The notes: generated by a model not told the origin, from the sequence alone. A stretch of 64,000 nucleotides of DNA from Halarchaeum nitratireducens (GCF_014647155.1 NZ_BMOQ01000006.1:264301-328300); one strand, 5' to 3'. Positions 17,814-26,837 are shown, counted from the first letter of the stretch. Program-made: numbers and translations.

Positions 17814-19148
17814 TCAGTCGCTCGGCGTGGCCTTCGCGTCCCGTCTCGCCTTGAGTTGCGTGAGGCCCACGGCGACCACGGAGAGCGCGACCAGGATTCC
17901 GAGCGTCGTCACCAGGACCGAGTTCCCCGAGTAGAACAACGCGATCAAGAGACCGACGATGCCGACCACCGCGACGATCGGCGTCGAGTCGGGGCCGCCC
18001 GCGTAGAACGGGCGCTCGGCGTCCGGATACTTGTAGCGGAGCGCGATGACGCTCGCCAGAATCGTGATGTAGACCACGATGAACAGGTCGGCCGCGGCGT
18101 TGACAAGGACAGTCGGGACGGACACGACCCACAGGAGGACGAGAATAATACCGCCCGTGAGTACGAGTGCAGCATCCGGCGTCTGGAAGCGAGGGTTGAT
18201 GTGGCCGAGGACCGCCGGTAGGTAGCCCTCGCGGCCGAGGTTCCAGAGCTGCCGGGATGTCCCGGCGAGTACGGCGTTGAACGTCGCGCCCGTCGCAACG
18301 AAGCTGATGATCGCCATGATCCACTTGCCGGTGGCGCCGAAGAACACCTCGAACGCGGTCACCTGCGGGAACGGCGAGGAGGCGAGCGCCTGCGAGGCGA
18401 CCGATCCGTCCATTGCGATGATGAACGGGATGCGAACGACGAAGACGAGCGCGAGCACGGTGAACATCGCCTTCGGGAGGACGTTCTTCGCGTCTTCGAC
18501 CTCCTCGGCGAGCGGCCCGAGGACCTCCCAGCCGACGAGCAACCAGATAGCGAACGGAATGTACGCCAGGATGGGCGTCCACCCACCGGGCGACCACGAG
18601 AGCTGCGACGGTTCAAACGGCGAGACACCGAACCCGCCGATCTGGAGCAGCGACATGACTACGATGGCACCCGCGAGTGCGATCAAGAGAACGGCGGCGG
18701 TTTTGCCGACCCAGTCGATGCCGAGGATGTTGATTCCGACGAACCCGACCACCAGTATCGTTCCCCAAATCTGCCACGAGAGTACGTTTGGGAACACGAA
18801 GTTTAAAATGTGGCCGACGATGTTCGCCTCCGAGGCCAGCGCAATGAACACCAGCCAGTAGACGAGCCCGATAACGACGCCCGCGCTCGATCCGAAACTC
18901 CGTTTCGCGTACGTCGTGAAGCTTCCCGCGACGGGAAACATCGTGGCGACCTCGGAGAGTCCAAATGCCGTGAGAATCATCAGTACGAACGCGATGGCCA
19001 TGCTGATAATCAACCCAGAGCCGATCTGGCTGACTGCGCTCCCTGCGACGTACAGCGTCGTCGAAGAGGTGACGAGACCGAAGCCGATCGCGACCGCGGT
19101 CCAATACCCTAGCTGGCCGGTTTTAAGCTCCGTATTCTTGCCTCCCAT
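17814..19148 (-). CDS. APC-family amino acid/amine permease
   Basis: A 444-residue integral membrane transporter with about 12 hydrophobic segments. It has the APC-family N-terminus (TGQLGYWTAVAIGFGLVTSS), a glycine-rich first unwound helix, and the conserved FAIWLLVGWEVLGPLAEEVEDA segment of helix 6. It should import an amino acid or amine in symport with cations. Lying between the GMC oxidase and the amine oxidase, it probably takes up the substrate of the catabolic block. The start MGGKNTELK at 19148 gives the usual N-terminus; a longer hydrophobic extension to 19220 is possible. Confidence 0.9.
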   Translation of the reverse strand: MGGKNTELKTGQLGYWTAVAIGFGLVTSSTTLYVAGSAVSQIGSGLIISMAIAFVLMILTAFGLSEVATMFPVAGSFTTYAKRSFGSSAGVVIGLVYWLVFIALASEANIVGHILNFVFPNVLSWQIWGTILVVGFVGINILGIDWVGKTAAVLLIALAGAIVVMSLLQIGGFGVSPFEPSQLSWSPGGWTPILAYIPFAIWLLVGWEVLGPLAEEVEDAKNVLPKAMFTVLALVFVVRIPFIIAMDGSVASQALASSPFPQVTAFEVFFGATGKWIMAIISFVATGATFNAVLAGTSRQLWNLGREGYLPAVLGHINPRFQTPDAALVLTGGIILVLLWVVSVPTVLVNAAADLFIVVYITILASVIALRYKYPDAERPFYAGGPDSTPIVAVVGIVGLLIALFYSGNSVLVTTLGILVALSVVAVGLTQLKARRDAKATPSD

Positions 19149-19523
19149 AGGTATGACAATAGCCACCAGCCACCAGGCAAGCATAAAATTTTGGATGAAG
19201 TCAACCTTTTCGGCGAACATGTTACCCCGTGTTGGCAGTTCGACCGATGGACGTCGTCATCCCGGTGATTTCGAGAACCCGGTCGCCGGCGGAGGACTGT
19301 TATCTCAGTGACTTCTCTCGCCGGTCACCGTGCCGTCGAGACTCCCCCCCGAGGTGCGTCCTCCGTCAGCACCCGAGGACTACTCAGATTCCGACGGGCG
19401 GATCGCCGACACCGGCTATCCGATGTCGGAGGAGATCACGACCTATCGGCCGGTAGCAGCGTTGTGGGGGACCGATCGCGACACCGGCGACGGAACTCGT
19501 CCACCGATACCGGTGCCCGCCCG
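19149..19523. other. Intergenic region upstream of the permease
   Basis: About 375 nt. A TTTTATG element near 19184-19190 on the minus strand may drive the permease. The remainder is GC-rich without a gene I would defend. A plus-strand frame of 65 codons ending at 19527 has low-complexity Pro/Arg content and overlaps the metal-binding gene. Confidence 0.4.
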
Positions 19524-19646
19524 CTAGCTCCCCCCCAAGAGGCGGTACGCTTCCAGACATCCCCGGCAGCAGAACGTTCCCTCGACGTCCGATGCCGTCA
19601 CAGGCGACCCCGATAGCGACGCACCGCAGTGCGTGCAGCCGCTCAT
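19524..19646 (-). CDS. 40-residue cysteine-rich metal-binding mini-protein
   Basis: A very small protein consisting only of the CTHCGASLSG ... EGTFCCRGCLEAYRLL module, with five cysteines. The same module forms the N-terminus of the copper ATPase at 1954 (HCTLCD ... EGAFCCRGCLE). The ATG overlaps the stop of the upstream transporter-like gene as ATGA, strong support for a real, coupled gene. A role as a soluble copper or zinc carrier delivering metal to its membrane partner is inferred. Confidence 0.8.
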   Translation of the reverse strand: MSGCTHCGASLSGSPVTASDVEGTFCCRGCLEAYRLLGGS

Positions 19647-20428
19647 GGCAAAAGAAGGGGATGGTAGAACGGTAGATGGACGGTTGGAACGGCGATACCG
19701 AGCATCGAGAGGCCGTGCGAGAGCGGGATGTAGCCCATTACGAGAAACACCGCCCCGAGCGCGCGTCTCGAAAGCATGCCGTGGCGACCGTTGAGTGACC
19801 CGGCCGTCGTGCCGACCGCGAGCATCGTCGGCGTCGTCGAGATCCCGAGCACGCCGAGCGCGACGGCTCCTGACACCGGATCTGCTTGCGTGAACGCGTA
19901 GAGGTACGCGGGGAAGAGCAGCGGACACGGGAGCACGCTGTGCGTCGCGCCGAGCACGAGCACGCGCGGCGGGACGACCCAACCGTCCAGCGCCGACGAG
20001 ACCGACCGATGGAGCCGACCGAACGCTCGTCCGCCGAGCCGTCCACCGGGAACGCGGTCCAGTACGCTCCCCATCCGACCGGACAGCCGATAGAGACCAA
20101 CGCTAACGATGAACGTGCCGACGACGACACCGAATAGGGCCCGAACGAGCGTCCCATATCGACTCACGGCCGCTGCGCCGTAGAGGACCGTCCCTAACAG
20201 ACCGAACGTGAAGCCGAGCGCGATGTATCCGGCCGTTCGTCCGAGATTGAACGTGAGCTGCTGGCGGACGAGTGTCGAGCGTTCGATGCCGCCCCGCCGG
20301 TCGTCGTAGCGCTCCGCGTAGAGCGACGCGAGCGGCCCGCACATCCCGATGCAGTGCGCGCCGCCGAGGAGTCCGACGAGCGCAAACACTCCCAGTTCGA
20401 CCGTTGTCTTTTCGACGACAGCGCTCAC
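19643..20428 (-). CDS. TauE/SafE- or DsbD_2-like membrane protein, probable metal handling
   Basis: A 261-residue membrane protein with about six helices and the signature GGAHCIGMCGPLA in the first helix. This marks the UreH/DsbD_2 branch usually annotated as sulfite exporter TauE/SafE. In bacteria such genes accompany cbb3 oxidase and copper-ATPase genes. The GTG at 20428 is the best start; an upstream ATG at 20488 adds Arg/Asp-rich residues. It overlaps the 40-residue cysteine protein by 4 nt. Copper transport for the amine oxidase or for respiratory oxidases is the likely job, unproven. Confidence 0.8.
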   Translation of the reverse strand: MSAVVEKTTVELGVFALVGLLGGAHCIGMCGPLASLYAERYDDRRGGIERSTLVRQQLTFNLGRTAGYIALGFTFGLLGTVLYGAAAVSRYGTLVRALFGVVVGTFIVSVGLYRLSGRMGSVLDRVPGGRLGGRAFGRLHRSVSSALDGWVVPPRVLVLGATHSVLPCPLLFPAYLYAFTQADPVSGAVALGVLGISTTPTMLAVGTTAGSLNGRHGMLSRRALGAVFLVMGYIPLSHGLSMLGIAVPTVHLPFYHPLLLP

Positions 20429-20600
20429 GCACCACCACCTCGCCCGATCCGTTTCGGCGCGGTCAGCCGCCGGTCCTCGCGCGAACACGCCCCGAGTCGA
20501 GAGCGTGACGGGCGATCGGGCAGTAGTCGTAACGCGGTCCGTTCGAGTCTGTGTACGTACTGGGGCATCGATCGCTATCGTCCGCTGTCGCGTGCAGTCG

Positions 20601-22643
20601 TCAGTCGTCAGTCTGGCTCACCGCGTCGGGATCATCGTACTTCTCCGCCCGGCGCTGCTGGACGTCCTTGATGGCGTGTTCGGGAGGGACGTCTATCGAG
20701 GGATTCTCGTCGAAGAAGTTCACCGGTTCGAGCTTGAAGCTCGCGATATGTACTGGGAGGATCGGCCAGTCCTCCGGGCGCGTGATGTGGTTAACGCCGA
20801 GCGTATACCAGAGCACGATGTCCTCGCCGTCGAGCGAGCGGTCAGCCTCGGTCCACTCGGGAAGACCCTCACTGCCGGGGTTCTGGTTCGGGTACTCGCC
20901 GGCGGGGAACCGCTCGTCGTCGCGGTGTGGAGTCGCCCAGATGTGGTTATCGATGAATGACGCGCGCGCTTGCACGCTTGAGCCGGGCTGCGCGCACGCT
21001 TCGACGTTCTCGCCGGGCGCGAGCTTGTATCCGGCCGGCTCGTCGACGCAGTTCGTCTTGTTCGGATTGACGACCTGCCAGTAGCGGCCCTTGTGCGGGT
21101 CGGTGAGTTCCTGGGCTTCCTGTTCGGATTCGAGCTGGGTTTTCTCAGCGTAGAACGCCTGCCCAGCCGGATTCATCTGTTCGGGGTCGCCAGGCCAGTC
21201 GTTCTGCACGCCGTTCGGTCCCGCAGGGACAGCCTGGTTCTGGACGCGGTAGAGCTCGTTCTCTGCGCCATCGATGTCGACATCGAGGCGGAAATTGAAG
21301 AAGTGTTGGTGGATCATCCCCTTCACCTGTGGGGCGAGTTCCTCGGCGAACCCACCAGGGTCCTCGTCGGGAGCCATGAGGCCGACGCTGTCGATACCGG
21401 TGAGTCGCACCTGCCCCTCAATGGAGCCGTCCTGGTAGAGGTACCAGTTGAACTGGTAGTCGTAATTCCCAACGGTGGCGACGAAGGAGATGACGAGTCG
21501 GCGGTTTCGGCGCACTTCGGTGTTCTCGGTGCGCCAGTCGGTGTGCTTCCAGAGGGTACCGTAGTCCTCCTCGTGGAGGCAGATGGCGTTCGGAATGACG
21601 TTGACATCGCCACTGCTATCGCACATGACGCCGTCGAAGTAGTGCATGTAGCCGAGACAGTCACAGCCTTCTGTGAGCGGATTGGCGAGACTGCCGATGT
21701 TGTACTCACCGACGTCGAAGGCGTTCTTCCAGTTTTCGTTGGGGTCGCGGCTCCCGTACGGGACGGACATCTCGGCGCAGGACGCGCGATTGAGGACGGA
21801 GCGAATCTCACCGTCGTCCTCGTAGCCGACATTGTGGAGGACGAGTCCCTCGCGCTGCGTCCAGCCGACGCGCAAGTGCCAGTTCTGCCACTCAACTTTC
21901 CGGCCGTCGATGTCCCAGCTCGGCCCCTCGGGCTGATCGACGTTGTACGGCTTCAGGTCGGTGCGAAGGTCTCGGTGCTCCTCGCGGTACTGCGCGTCTT
22001 CGAGTTCGTCGATGACGTTCGACTCGCTGACGCCGGTGTCGAGTACCTTGACCACCTCCATGTCGTCCAGATCGACCCAGGCGTGGACGCCGTCGAGCGG
22101 GCGGGCGTATCCGTTGTCGTCTTCGCTGGTCCGGATGAAGGACATCGCGTGCGAGAGGCGACGGTCGGTGTCGATGTCGTCGGGGACGAGGTGGTGGCCG
22201 GCGGACCAGGGGTCAACAATAGCGAGGTCGAAGTTCTCGACGCCGCGTTTCGCGACGGCCTGCCGCCACTCTTCGTTCGCTTTTACGGTCTCTTCGCAAC
22301 GATCGAACTCCTCGAGTGTGATGGACGGCTGGACCCCTTCGATGTGTTCCCAAGACGTGAGTTCGCCGTCGGTGAGGGAGATGTACGCCTCGTACGTCGC
22401 CTTCTCGATCGGGTCACGGAGTATGACGAACGCCTTGCGGGATGGCACGGTGCCGTTCTTTTCGTAGTCGCGGAGAGCGTCCTTCGAAGGCTCGTCGAGG
22501 ACGATTTTCACGTAGCGAGTCGCGGAGTCAATGTCCCGTTCGCTTTCGAGGATGTCGCGTGCAGCCTCGATCTCGCTCCGTGTGAGGGGATCGACTGGAT
22601 GATCGATAGTCTGATCGACCGCCGATTCTGGCTCTGTCGCCAT
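20601..22643 (-). CDS. Copper amine oxidase (topaquinone enzyme)
   Basis: A 680-residue quinoprotein that oxidises primary amines such as tyramine or phenethylamine to aldehyde, ammonia and H2O2. The topaquinone precursor tyrosine lies in TVGNYDYQFNW. Copper ligands are in GMIHQHFFNFRLD (His-x-His) and in NHITRPEDWPILP (third His). The NAFDVGEY ... GCDCLGYMHYFDG region contains the catalytic base. The length is normal and no secretion signal is seen, so it acts in the cytoplasm. The ATG at 22643 is preferred over an upstream TTG; a TTTATTA box lies at 22671-22678. Its aldehyde product can feed the two nearby aldehyde dehydrogenases. Confidence 0.95.
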   Translation of the reverse strand: MATEPESAVDQTIDHPVDPLTRSEIEAARDILESERDIDSATRYVKIVLDEPSKDALRDYEKNGTVPSRKAFVILRDPIEKATYEAYISLTDGELTSWEHIEGVQPSITLEEFDRCEETVKANEEWRQAVAKRGVENFDLAIVDPWSAGHHLVPDDIDTDRRLSHAMSFIRTSEDDNGYARPLDGVHAWVDLDDMEVVKVLDTGVSESNVIDELEDAQYREEHRDLRTDLKPYNVDQPEGPSWDIDGRKVEWQNWHLRVGWTQREGLVLHNVGYEDDGEIRSVLNRASCAEMSVPYGSRDPNENWKNAFDVGEYNIGSLANPLTEGCDCLGYMHYFDGVMCDSSGDVNVIPNAICLHEEDYGTLWKHTDWRTENTEVRRNRRLVISFVATVGNYDYQFNWYLYQDGSIEGQVRLTGIDSVGLMAPDEDPGGFAEELAPQVKGMIHQHFFNFRLDVDIDGAENELYRVQNQAVPAGPNGVQNDWPGDPEQMNPAGQAFYAEKTQLESEQEAQELTDPHKGRYWQVVNPNKTNCVDEPAGYKLAPGENVEACAQPGSSVQARASFIDNHIWATPHRDDERFPAGEYPNQNPGSEGLPEWTEADRSLDGEDIVLWYTLGVNHITRPEDWPILPVHIASFKLEPVNFFDENPSIDVPPEHAIKDVQQRRAEKYDDPDAVSQTDD

Positions 22644-22721
22644 GACAGGCAATGTCTTTCGAATCAAGCCTAATAAATGCTTCTGTGATCAAGGTCTGAT
22701 GCTGTTCGATGCGTCCGCTGG

Positions 22722-22757
22722 TCGAACGGTTTCGTTCGATAGTCCCTGTATACAGGG
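22722..22757. promoter_or_regulatory. Two adjacent palindromes upstream of the amine oxidase
   Basis: TCGAACG-GTTT-CGTTCGA (22722-22739) and the perfect palindrome CCCTGTATACAGGG (22744-22757) have centres 20 bp apart, about two helical turns. They lie 44-86 nt upstream of the amine-oxidase TATA box, in the 489-nt gap shared with the divergent IclR gene. They are candidate regulator sites. The rest of this gap is AT-rich and without a recognisable gene. Confidence 0.45.
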
Positions 22758-23132
22758 TTGACGACCATATTTTTACACCAATATCGTCGTAATAGGTTGC
22801 TGGATACACTCTACTATTTATGCAGAAATTCCCGCTTCGCCCGACTGGAACAGCGAAACATAGCGTGATAATACACACTATGGTATATTTTCTCTTCTGA
22901 CAAAAGTATGATGCACATTTTGAGATGAAAATTGAATGATCTATATGCCCTGAACTATATCAATTCCACCATATTGAGAGTTGCCACTCGGCACCTGAGG
23001 AGGATAGAGATGATACTCCATATATACGTATTCAAATTCGATACGTCTCTCTCAGCGACCGGTGTGGCACATCACTGGGGTACTAGTCCACGCGGGGTAA
23101 CGGTTATGTTCCCATGCTAGTATTGTAACCGC

Positions 23133-23948
23133 ATGCCAGACAGAACTGATCGAATTGTACAGACGACAGCGAGATCTTTGGATATCATCAACGTCGTGGA
23201 GGCTATGAATGGTGCGACGATGTCCGAACTCCGCGAGCAGATCGACATGGCGGAAAGCACGCTCTACAAGCACCTAAACGTGCTACTGGAGCACGGCTAC
23301 CTGATGAAACGAGACGGCCAATACGAGCTCGGCTTCGAGCTGTTCCATCTCGGTGAGTACGTCAAGAAGACTGTCGAACCCTACCAGCTCATCAACCGCA
23401 CGATCACGGAACTGCGAGAAGAGATCCCGGAGCAAGTCGAGTACGGCGTCGAATCGAACGGACTGCTCGTTGGATACATCCCCTCCACTGACTATAATTC
23501 GAGCTTATTCTACGACCTAACAGAAGATCCGAGGTGCGACGTCGTAGACTACGCTGGGAGCAAGGCGCATCTCCACACGAACGCGATCGGAAAAGCGATG
23601 CTCGCTGAAATGTCCGATCGGCGAGTCAGAGAGATAGCGGATCGATACGGTCTGGCGAAGCAAGCGAAAAACACGATAACATCCATCGACGCGCTGCTCG
23701 ATGAGCTCACGACGATCCGCAGGAACGGGTACGCGACGACGGACGAAGAGTGGGACGACGGCCTTCGAGAGATCGGAATGGTCGTCGCGCCGTACGACGA
23801 TGCTATCGGCGGATTCAACGCTTTCGGGCCGTTATATCAGGTCAGTGATGAGCGACTCTACGAGGAGCTGCCCGAGATACTAGCCGACACCGTCGAGAGC
23901 TTGGAGGCGGAGATCCGCGCCAGAGACAAGGACGAGAACACCGGCTGA
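23133..23948 (+). CDS. IclR-family transcriptional regulator
   Basis: A 271-residue regulator with an N-terminal winged helix (MSELREQIDMAESTLYKHLN) and a C-terminal effector domain (HLHTNAIGKAMLAEM, EIGMVVAPYDDAIGGFNAFG). It is divergent from the amine oxidase, so it probably controls that gene. A GTTATG box lies 25-30 nt before the ATG, and CGGTTA/TAACCG half-sites flank the start region (23101-23131), consistent with autoregulation. It differs clearly from the other IclR protein at 10554, so the block has two regulators. Confidence 0.92.
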   Translation: MPDRTDRIVQTTARSLDIINVVEAMNGATMSELREQIDMAESTLYKHLNVLLEHGYLMKRDGQYELGFELFHLGEYVKKTVEPYQLINRTITELREEIPEQVEYGVESNGLLVGYIPSTDYNSSLFYDLTEDPRCDVVDYAGSKAHLHTNAIGKAMLAEMSDRRVREIADRYGLAKQAKNTITSIDALLDELTTIRRNGYATTDEEWDDGLREIGMVVAPYDDAIGGFNAFGPLYQVSDERLYEELPEILADTVESLEAEIRARDKDENTG

Positions 23949-23954
23949 GTCGGG

Positions 23955-25409
23955 TCAGGAGAGGGGTGGATAGTTGTCCGCCCACGGACGCCGGCGTTCG
24001 ACCGCGCCGCTCGCCGCCAGCACGGTGTCCTCTGCGAACCGGGACCCGACGAGTTGTGCCCCGATCGGAAGCCCCTCACTGGAGAGTCCCGCGGGGAGGG
24101 ACGCGGCTGGATGTCCAGTGAGGTTGAACGGCCACGTGAGGAAGGCCTCCTTGTCCGTCGACACCGGCGTGCCGTCGATCGCACCTGGGGCTCGCTCCCC
24201 CTTCTCGAACGGCGGTGTGGCGAGCGTTGGTGTGAGCAAGAGGTCGTACTCATCGAGAACGTCCGCAATGGATTCGTACGCGCGAGATCGAAGCACGTTC
24301 GCCTGGTGGTACTCCACCGCGCTGTACTCGCGCCCCCGCTCGACGTATTCGACGATATGGGGCGAGAGTTCGTCGCGGTGGTCGGCCATCAGATCGATGT
24401 TCATTCCTCGTTTGAGGCTCTCGAAACTCGACGCCATGCTGGACTCAATGAGCGTGTCATAGCTGCGCAAGAGTACTTCGAGCGAGAGCCCCAACTCGAC
24501 GTCGATCGGCTCGACGGTCGCTCCAGCGGCTGTGAGTGTGTCTGCGACACCTTCGACGATGTCCACAACCGCAGACTCGACCTCGAAGACACCGAGGTCG
24601 CTGCTGAACGCGATAGAGAGCTCATCGATCGGGCGTTCGACTGCGTTCAGGTAGTCGATCCCGCCGTCGGGGACGCTGAGCGGATCGCGGGAGTGTTCGC
24701 CGGCTATCGTCGCCAGGAGGAGGGCGGTATCCTCGACCGTCCGCGTCAGGCCGCCGTACGAGACGAACGGAGCGACGTCGCGGAACAGGTCCGGCAGCGA
24801 GGCGTTCGGGACGGTTCCCGGCGTCGGTTTCAACCCGTACACACCGCACGCGCTCGCGGGAATCCGAAGCGAGCCCGCGACGTCTGAACCGAGCGCAATC
24901 GGGATCATCTGGGATCCCACGGCTGACGCGCTGCCGCCGGACGAGCCTCCGGCCGTCTTGCTGGAATCGAACGGATTGCCCGTCGAACCGAACATCGGGT
25001 TCGTTGTGTCGCCGGACGCCCCGAACTCGGGGCTGTTCGTCGAGCCCACCACAATCGCGCCCGCGTCTTGGAGTCGCTGGACGATGACTGATGTCGCATC
25101 GGGCAGAAGTTCACCGATCGGAGCCACCCCGCCGAGTGTGTACGGCATCCCTTCGACGTGTGAGTCGAGGTCTTTGAGCGCGACGGGGACCCCGTGGAGC
25201 GGTCCGACCGGCTCTCCATCGTCAAGCGCGCGTTCCGCATCGGCGGCCTCCTCGCGCGCAGCGTCTTCGCGGAGGTGGACGAACGCGTTGAGTTCGTCGT
25301 TGCGTTGCCCGATTCGATCGAACGTTTTATCAGTTTCCTCAACGGGTGAACGACGACCGTGGCGGATGTCGAACGCCAGTTCTACCGCGGACCGCGTCAC
25401 ATTTGCCAT
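23955..25409 (-). CDS. Amidase signature family enzyme
   Basis: A 484-residue amidase that hydrolyses an amide to acid and ammonia. The Ser-cisSer-Lys triad is visible: Lys in GVPVALKDLD, the cis-Ser in TAGGSSGGSASAVGS, and the nucleophile in GSDVAGSLRIP. The start MANVTRSAV at 25409 fits a TATAATATTAACG-like box 20-30 nt upstream; the longer frame runs into promoter DNA. It converges on the IclR gene with a 6-nt gap. It fits a nitrogen-compound catabolic cluster; the substrate is unknown. Confidence 0.92.
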   Translation of the reverse strand: MANVTRSAVELAFDIRHGRRSPVEETDKTFDRIGQRNDELNAFVHLREDAAREEAADAERALDDGEPVGPLHGVPVALKDLDSHVEGMPYTLGGVAPIGELLPDATSVIVQRLQDAGAIVVGSTNSPEFGASGDTTNPMFGSTGNPFDSSKTAGGSSGGSASAVGSQMIPIALGSDVAGSLRIPASACGVYGLKPTPGTVPNASLPDLFRDVAPFVSYGGLTRTVEDTALLLATIAGEHSRDPLSVPDGGIDYLNAVERPIDELSIAFSSDLGVFEVESAVVDIVEGVADTLTAAGATVEPIDVELGLSLEVLLRSYDTLIESSMASSFESLKRGMNIDLMADHRDELSPHIVEYVERGREYSAVEYHQANVLRSRAYESIADVLDEYDLLLTPTLATPPFEKGERAPGAIDGTPVSTDKEAFLTWPFNLTGHPAASLPAGLSSEGLPIGAQLVGSRFAEDTVLAASGAVERRRPWADNYPPLS

Positions 25410-25894
25410 GCGTCGCCTGTGTGATGGTATAATATTAACGTTTCGCCGGTGTGGGTATCGGTGTTCGATGTGCCCAGTCGCCGCGCCGGATAGTGGCAGA
25501 AGGCGCTCGATCCACATATGAGAGAGCTTTCTAGCGTTCACCGGATTCATGGATGGTAGATACAACGGTACGCTCGCTCCGGTCCGGGGATCTCTCTCTC
25601 GTTTTCGGGCGGGCACCCCACCGCTTAGCGTTTGAACCTCCCTCACGAGGGAGCACCCCTCCTATAATGGAGATAACCACAAGAAGAATTACATATATAT
25701 TGTCGTAATATTAAAAATGGTCTCCACTATTGAGGGAGCGAAGCGGCTCACTGTGCAGTCGCGCGCGTAATCGGGGGGGGGGAGGTTCGTCGGATCCTGA
25801 CCGTACCAACGTGTTACGGCGAAAGAACTATATTACCACGGTTGAGATTACCACCCATGGTTCGGATGCTGCCAGATAGAGGAGGAGACGGCGC
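25410..25894. other. Intergenic region with hairpins and poly-G tract
   Basis: About 485 nt. It carries the amidase promoter at the left, a CTCCCT-CACG-AGGGAG hairpin at 25638-25653, an AT-rich patch near 25690-25720, and a run of nine or more G residues near 25772-25781. AGGAGG (25880-25885) precedes the next ATG. No gene is seen. Confidence 0.4.
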
Positions 25895-26140
25895 ATGAAC
25901 CGTAACGAAATGCTCGGTGAGGTCGTATTCTCGGGTATCATGTCGTTCTTCATAGGAATGGTTGCATCCACTGTGTTAGTGATCGTCTTCAGCGGTCTCG
26001 GCCCGGGGTTCGTGATGCGATGGCTCACGTCCGTCGTGCTCGCGTTTATCATTGCGTGGCCGACGGCCGTCGTTTGTACGCCGCTCGCCGTCCGAATCCA
26101 GAACCGCCTCCCGGTACCCAACAATCAGGCCGTATCGTAG
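25895..26140 (+). CDS. DUF2798-like two-helix membrane protein
   Basis: An 81-residue membrane protein with two hydrophobic helices (about residues 8-33 and 43-65). It carries the pattern SFFIGMVASTVL ... FVMRWLTSVVLAFIIAWPTAVVCTPLAVR, which fits the DUF2798 family. A ribosome-binding sequence GAGGAGG lies about 10 nt before the ATG, unusual among the mainly leaderless genes here. Function unknown. It lies just inside the right-hand insertion sequence. Confidence 0.75.
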   Translation: MNRNEMLGEVVFSGIMSFFIGMVASTVLVIVFSGLGPGFVMRWLTSVVLAFIIAWPTAVVCTPLAVRIQNRLPVPNNQAVS

Positions 26141-26149
26141 GTTCTGGTC

Positions 26150-26837
26150 GTGTTTAGTTAAGGCTGAAAAGTGAGGCGGGATTGATTCTCGCTATCAATG
26201 GCTGAAATCACCCACCTCAGCGGTCGTAGCGACTGGATCAACTTGGAGTTTGTGGAGCGAGAGCGGACACCGAGCGAGCTGATGGAACTGGGTATTCGAC
26301 TTCATTTGTCGGGACTCTCACTTTCGAATACCATCTTGGAACTTGAGAAGTTCGGTGTCGAACGGTCGCGGAAAGCGGTTCACGACTGGGTACAGAAAGC
26401 CGATCTACAGCCAGCCAGCGATGCGAGTCCAGATCACATCGCGCTCGACGAAACGGTGATCCGAATCAACGGACAGCAGTTCTGGCTGTACGCCGCCGTC
26501 GATCCCGGAACGAACAAATTCCTCCATGTTCGGCTGTTTACGATGGCTACGATAGCATTGACGCAGTAGTTTCTGCGGGAGCTTCGTGAGAAGCACGACG
26601 TCTCCGACGCTGTGTTTTTCGTCGATCACGCCCAGCACCTAGCGGCTGCACTCCATCGAGCAGGACTCCGATTTCAAACCGTTCGTCATGGGAATCGGAA
26701 CGCTGTCGAATATATCTTCCAAGAAATAAAGCGACGCACTTCATCGTTCAGAAATAGTTTCAGCCACGTTGATCCCGAGACCACAGAAACGTGGTTACAA
26801 GCCTTCGCTGTCTGGTGGAACTCGCTTATCTAAACAC
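26150..26837. mobile_element. IS6-family insertion sequence, inactivated copy
   Basis: A 688-bp relative of the element at 7752-8440, in the same orientation. Left end GTGTTTAGTTAAG (26150-26162) is identical to the first copy; right end CTTATCTAAACAC (26825-26837) has one changed base. Flanks TTCTGGTC and GATGGATT show no target duplication. The two copies bracket about 17.7 kb of catabolic genes. Confidence 0.88.
26198..26833 (+). pseudogene. IS6-family transposase with nonsense codon
   Basis: Same length (211 codons) as the intact transposase at 7801 and roughly 88% alike at the protein level by eye. An in-frame TAG at 26567-26569 replaces a glutamine codon (ALTQ-stop-FLRELREKH) between the first and second catalytic Asp. 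No frameshift is present, and the second Asp and Glu blocks downstream remain intact. The copy therefore cannot make a full transposase but its ends could still be mobilised by the other copy. Confidence 0.88.

Noticed and set aside
19330..19527. Plus-strand 65-codon frame upstream of the metal-binding mini-gene
   Set aside because: Pro/Arg-rich low complexity, GTG start without promoter, no recognisable family.
21093..22673. Plus-strand 526-codon frame opposite the amine oxidase
   Set aside because: Antisense of a confidently identified copper amine oxidase; Val/Glu/Asp-rich sequence with no motif.
25638..25653. Hairpin CTCCCT-CACG-AGGGAG as an operator
   Set aside because: Single copy with a 6-bp stem, no match near other promoters; kept only as a remark in the intergenic entry.
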